Source: Corynebacterium sp.
GTDB taxonomy: Bacteria; Actinomycetota; Actinomycetes; Mycobacteriales; Mycobacteriaceae
Direction of reading: 5' to 3'
Assembly: GCF_030538285.1 (NCBI RefSeq)
Contig: NZ_JAUNUG010000022.1
Location: forward strand, 1 to 46,536
DNA length: 46,536 nucleotides
The notes beneath the pieces are model-generated. The model saw nothing but the letters and a program-made list of their open reading frames with translations, did not search any database and was not told the origin of the DNA. Position numbers and translations under genes: made by a program. Shown here in pieces: positions 43,867 to 46,536 of the stretch. The first letter of the stretch is position 1. Every line of letters starts with the position of its first letter.

Positions 43867-43950
43867 ATGCGCGGAAGCGGACTCATCTGGACCATCGTCG
43901 GCATCCTGGCGATCATCGCCCTGATCATCTGGATCATGTCGGCAATGTAG
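43867..43950 (+). CDS. 27-residue single-span membrane peptide
   Basis: Begins MRGSGLIWTIVGILAIIALI and continues IWIMSAM. One hydrophobic helix almost spans the peptide, with Arg2 giving an inside-positive N-terminus. A strong ribosome site (AAAAAGGAG, about eight bases before ATG) and a perfect terminator ten bases after the stop show it is a real expression unit despite its size. Similar tiny membrane peptides occur in corynebacteria without assigned function. It is a stand-alone transcript. Confidence 0.8.
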   Translation: MRGSGLIWTIVGILAIIALIIWIMSAM

Positions 43951-43959
43951 TTTCCCGGA

Positions 43960-43995
43960 GGCGGGCAGACCCACAGTCTGCCCGCCTTCTTTATT
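43960..43995 (+). terminator. intrinsic terminator of the small membrane peptide gene
   Basis: Perfect 11-pair stem GGCGGGCAGAC / GTCTGCCCGCC with loop CCACA, followed by TTCTTTATT. Confidence 0.9.
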
Positions 43996-44008
43996 CCTCA
44001 CCCCAAGA

Positions 44009-44052
44009 CACCTGTCCCCGGCCCCGCTCATGAAAGCGGCCGGGGATAGGTG
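44009..44052. repeat. second strong hairpin after the small peptide gene
   Basis: CACCTGTCCCCGGCC.. pairs with ..GGCCGGGGATAGGTG over 18 positions with one G-T wobble and a two-base bulge (loop around CATGA). It lies 14 bases after the preceding terminator. It could be a back-up terminator or part of a short RNA ending at 44060. Confidence 0.6.
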
Positions 44053-44123
44053 CTTTCAAGGGGAAGTGGGAGACTCCCGCCAACCTCCCGAGGAGCGCGC
44101 CCGCAGTGAGGTAACCTCGCGGG

Positions 44124-44552
44124 ATGAGATTGTGGTCGCTGCATCCCCGCTATCTGGATCAGAAGGGTTTGGTGGCGTGCTGGCGGGAGACACTGCTCGC
44201 TCAGAAGGTTCTCACCGGAAACACTCGAGGTTATCGGAATCATCCGCAGCTGACCCGTTTCCGTGCTCACGAGGATCCGCTCCTCGCCGTCAGTGTCTAC
44301 CTGCAGGGTCTCCACGAGGATTCCGTGGCTCGTGGGTACAACTTCGATGCGGGCAAGATTCTGCGCCGAGGCAAGGTGTCGCTTATCGACGTCACCTACG
44401 GGCAACTCGCCCATGAGCTGGCCCATCTGCGGGACAAGCTGGTGCAGCGAGCTCCCGAGCGGGTGGTCGATCTACCATCACCCGAAGAAATAGAACCGCA
44501 CCCGCTGTTCCGGATCATCCCCGGCCCAGTTGAGGACTGGGAACGGGTGTAG
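44124..44552 (+). CDS. pyrimidine dimer DNA glycosylase family protein
   Basis: 142 residues matching the Pyr_excise family: MRLWSLHPRYLDQKGLVACW, LLAQKVLTGNTRGYRNHPQLTRF and the LAHELAHLRDKL helix. T4 endonuclease V-like enzymes cut at UV-induced pyrimidine dimers. Activity in bacterial members is assumed rather than proven. The ATG lies six bases after a -10-like TAACCT inside the palindrome GAGGTAACCTC, and no ribosome site is clear, so leaderless expression is possible. Contains motif copy 44381-44390 (Leu-Ile-Asp). Convergent with the next gene, stops seven bases apart. Confidence 0.85.
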   Translation: MRLWSLHPRYLDQKGLVACWRETLLAQKVLTGNTRGYRNHPQLTRFRAHEDPLLAVSVYLQGLHEDSVARGYNFDAGKILRRGKVSLIDVTYGQLAHELAHLRDKLVQRAPERVVDLPSPEEIEPHPLFRIIPGPVEDWERV

Positions 44553-44558
44553 ATCCCA

Positions 44559-44789
44559 TTACTTCGGCATCTTCGTCAAATGCCACGCCCCGCACTCGCA
44601 CCTGTACACCCGCAAAGGCAGCTGTGATGACCCCCGCTTCCGCCACGCCAACCCTAATGCGCGATCCGCTTCATCCCTATTGGTGTACTTGCGCTTGAGC
44701 GGAGTCGGACACTCCGCATATTCGGGTAGACGGGCCTTCTCCTCCTGCCGGAGTTTCGCCAGTCGCTTCTGCCGCCGAGTGCGAGTCAA
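44559..44789 (-). CDS. small basic protein with zinc-ribbon-like Cys cluster
   Basis: 76 residues from a TTG start at 44789 (AAGGGAAAAC just upstream). Very basic N-terminus (TRTRRQKRLAKLRQ), Cys in AECPTPLKRKY and CECGAWHLT near the C-terminus, resembling a degenerate zinc ribbon. Possibly nucleic-acid binding. Family not recognised with confidence, though the CxCGxWHLT ending is typical of small actinobacterial proteins. Confidence 0.6.
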   Translation of the reverse strand: MTRTRRQKRLAKLRQEEKARLPEYAECPTPLKRKYTNRDEADRALGLAWRKRGSSQLPLRVYRCECGAWHLTKMPK

Positions 44790-45028
44790 AGTTTTCCCTT
44801 AACAGTCCTTGGTATGTACGCGGGAGGATACGACCGTTAGCGAACATGCTGCGGCCACTGCCCCGACAGTATGTTCTATACTCATCACCCACTCGATGCT
44901 CCTGCCACCGCTAACACAATTCTTTCACCCCTCCCCCACCCCACCGATCCACCGTGTGAGCTGCGGGCTAGACGGTGAGCACCGCGGCGTCGATAAGCGG
45001 CGAAGCAGGACGTGTCAGCCCCTCCCTT
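44790..45028. other. intergenic region before the Fe-S oxidoreductase
   Basis: No gene seen. Contains GAACAT/ATGTTC inverted half-sites about 25 bases apart near 44843-44878, a TATACT hexamer nearby, a pyrimidine-rich stretch, and the window motif copy at 44989-44998. Confidence 0.4.
44989..44998 (-). repeat. GCTTATCGAC motif (intergenic copy; full list given here)
   Basis: Exact 10-base copies start at 3404, 7011, 10625, 22132, 25392, 27147, 28988, 32401, 36912, 39887, 40945, 44381 and 44989. Copies at 7011, 25392, 28988, 32401, 39887 and 44381 read GCTTATCGAC on the plus strand; the rest do so on the minus strand. All 13 are followed by G. One-mismatch copies start at 15322, 17190, 41049 and 41965. 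This copy lies between genes, about 30 bases upstream of a -10 hexamer. Confidence 0.85.
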
Positions 45029-45034
45029 TAGACT
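45029..45034 (+). promoter_or_regulatory. -10 element of the Fe-S oxidoreductase gene (leaderless)
   Basis: TAGACT, six bases before the ATG at 45041, with no ribosome site between them. This is the placement of a leaderless start. The -35 region is poor. Confidence 0.5.
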
Positions 45035-45040
45035 AGGCAC

Positions 45041-46536
45041 ATGATTCCGGTTGATCAGGCCACCTCCTCCAGCACGATCGCGTTGGGCGTCATCGGCCTC
45101 GTTCTCTCACTTCCGGCGTGGCTGCTGTTTCTGCGCGCGGGCTGGAAGATGTTCAGCTTTGTGCGCACAGGCCAGCCGCTGCCGGCCGGGTGGCGAACGA
45201 ATAGCCCGTGGCAGCGTCTGTCGCGCGTGGTCATCGAGGTGTTCGGGCACACGCATTTCAAGGGTCGCCCGGTGGTCAATGTGGCGCACTGGCTGGTCAT
45301 GGTCGGTTTCCTCTTTGGTGTGCTGGTGTGGTTTGAGGCGTACATCCAGACGTTCAATCCGGCGGGCGGGTGGCCGTGGTTGGGGTCGTGGGGTGTGTAC
45401 CGGTTTGTGGAGGAGGTGCTGGCGGTCGGCACGATCGCTGGCATTGTCGCGCTGATTGTCATCCGGCTGCGGCAGGGAACTGATTCCCGAGCTTCGCGTT
45501 TCTTCGGCTCGAATCACACGGCGGCCCGCGCGATCGAGACGATTGTGCTGCTTGAGGGCCTGGGCATGCTGCTGGTGAAGGCGGGCAAGATCGCCACGTT
45601 CGGGGGCGGCCACCCGGTGGCGGACTTTGTGTCCCTGCACCTGGCGAACCTACTGCCGGCCTCGCCGGTGATGGTGTCGGGGTTTGCGCTGCTCAAGCTG
45701 CTCGGCGGCATGGCGTTCCTGCTGCTCATGGCCCGCAACCTCGACTGGGGTGTGGGCTGGCACCGCTTCCTGTCCTATTTCAACATCTACTTCCAGACGA
45801 ACCCGGACGGCCGCAAGGCCACCGGCCGCCTCAAGCCGATGACCTCGGGCGGGAAGATGCTCACGCTGGAGAATACGGAGGAGGAGGATACGCTGGGCGT
45901 CGGCAAGCTGGGTGATGCCTCGTGGAAGATGCTTCTCGACACCGCCACCTGCACCGACTGCGGTCGCTGCCAGGATCTGTGCCCCGCCTGGAACACCGGC
46001 AAGCCGCTCAACCCGAAGCTGCTCATGACTGATATCCGCGACGCGGCGTTCAACCCGCACGCGGGGCAGGATGTGCTGAGCATGGCCAACGTCATTTCCG
46101 ACGATGTGCTGTGGGCCTGTACCAACTGCGGTGCCTGCGTCGACCAGTGCCCGGTGGACATTGAGCATCTCGACCACGTCGCTGACCTGCGTCGTTTCCG
46201 GGTGCTCGCCGATTCGGAGTTCCCCTCCGAGCTCACCGGCCTGTTCAAGAACCTCGAGTCCAAGGGCAACCCGTGGGGTCGCAACAAGGCCGAGCGCGCG
46301 TCCTGGGTGGATGCGGCGCGCGCCGACGGCATCCCCATCCCCGTCGTCGGTGATGACATCGATGACCTGTCGGACACCGAGTACCTTTTCTGGGTCGGCT
46401 GCGCTGGCGCCTTCGATGAGGACGGGGTGCGCACCACCCGCGCGGTCGTGGAGCTGCTGCATACCGCGGGCGTGAAATTCGCGGTCCTGTCCACCGGCGA
46501 GACCTGCACCGGTGACCCCGCCCGCCGCGCGGGTAA
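45041..46536 (+). CDS. membrane-bound Fe-S oxidoreductase, HdrD/GlcF-like (5' part, runs off the window)
   Basis: 498 codons visible, no stop before the end. Five to six membrane helices form a NarI-like cytochrome domain in the first 250 residues (LPAWLLFLRAGWKMFSFVRTG; HWLVMVGFLFGVLVWFEAY). Two 4Fe-4S motifs, CTDCGRCQDLCP and CTNCGACVDQCP, follow. A cysteine-rich CCG-type domain starts at FWVGCAGAFDEDG with a further Cys in STGETCTGDPARR. Related proteins pass electrons between the quinone pool and soluble partners; the specific donor is unknown. Confidence 0.88.
   Translation, partial: MIPVDQATSSSTIALGVIGLVLSLPAWLLFLRAGWKMFSFVRTGQPLPAGWRTNSPWQRLSRVVIEVFGHTHFKGRPVVNVAHWLVMVGFLFGVLVWFEAYIQTFNPAGGWPWLGSWGVYRFVEEVLAVGTIAGIVALIVIRLRQGTDSRASRFFGSNHTAARAIETIVLLEGLGMLLVKAGKIATFGGGHPVADFVSLHLANLLPASPVMVSGFALLKLLGGMAFLLLMARNLDWGVGWHRFLSYFNIYFQTNPDGRKATGRLKPMTSGGKMLTLENTEEEDTLGVGKLGDASWKMLLDTATCTDCGRCQDLCPAWNTGKPLNPKLLMTDIRDAAFNPHAGQDVLSMANVISDDVLWACTNCGACVDQCPVDIEHLDHVADLRRFRVLADSEFPSELTGLFKNLESKGNPWGRNKAERASWVDAARADGIPIPVVGDDIDDLSDTEYLFWVGCAGAFDEDGVRTTRAVVELLHTAGVKFAVLSTGETCTGDPARRAG

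Noticed and set aside
44843-44878. LexA (SOS) box upstream of the repair/oxidoreductase genes
   Set aside because: GAACAT and ATGTTC half-sites are about 25 bases apart, not the compact corynebacterial SOS dyad.

Overview
The window looks like chromosomal DNA of a GC-rich Corynebacterium. The evidence is a dnaK-grpE-dnaJ-hspR locus with a HAIR operator and a SigH-type promoter. It also has the corynebacterial sulfite reduction cluster (fpr2 divergent from cysI-cysX-cysH-cysD-cysN-chelatase) with McbR-type TAGAC-N6-GTCTA boxes, a RosR-type operator, and several promoters placed as expected for leaderless transcripts. I see no rRNA, tRNA, CRISPR array, prophage or recognisable insertion sequence.

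Layout. 1-5.4 kb: two paralogous sortase-anchored (LARTG) surface proteins flanking a GltS-type glutamate symporter. 5.4-8.9 kb: zinc alcohol dehydrogenase AdhA, divergent from a two-gene flavin monooxygenase operon under a near-perfect RosR operator. 8.9-12.0 kb: a four-gene ABC importer of the OpuC/EgtU type with every junction overlapping (ATGA). 12.1-15.6 kb: flavohemoprotein, a nitrilase-family amidase, and a small helical protein translationally coupled to a DUF1023-type alpha/beta hydrolase. 15.5-21.5 kb: aldehyde dehydrogenase, then the chaperone operon hspR-dnaJ-grpE-dnaK (all minus strand). 21.7-31.0 kb: a DUF4272 protein, two AbiEi-like/DUF559 proteins, PutA, an AI-2E family permease, a compact FAD oxidoreductase and a nucleosidase. 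31.2-34.2 kb: an M20 amidohydrolase with an AbgT transporter. 34.3-43.6 kb: the sulfur/siroheme region. 43.8-46.5 kb: a 27-residue membrane peptide, a pyrimidine dimer glycosylase, a small zinc-ribbon-like protein and the 5' part of a membrane Fe-S oxidoreductase that runs off the window.

How the genes work together. CysD/CysN activate sulfate, CysH reduces APS, and CysI reduces sulfite with electrons from Fpr2 and probably CysX. The methyltransferase (SUMT) and the chelatase make CysI's siroheme, and a TauE-type exporter sits between them. AdhA and Ald oxidise ethanol to acetate. The AbgB/AbgT pair imports and hydrolyses amidated amino acid conjugates. Chaperone expression is under a SigH-type promoter with an HspR operator just downstream of its start point.

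The strongest unexplained signal is a short DNA motif, GCTTATCGACG. It occurs exactly 13 times (plus four one-mismatch copies of the 10-base core) across the window, in both orientations, in several reading contexts and between genes. Chance would give about 0.02 copies. A second unusual item is a 156-residue remnant-like miniature of the ferredoxin-NADP reductase, coupled to the siroheme methyltransferase under a perfect McbR box.
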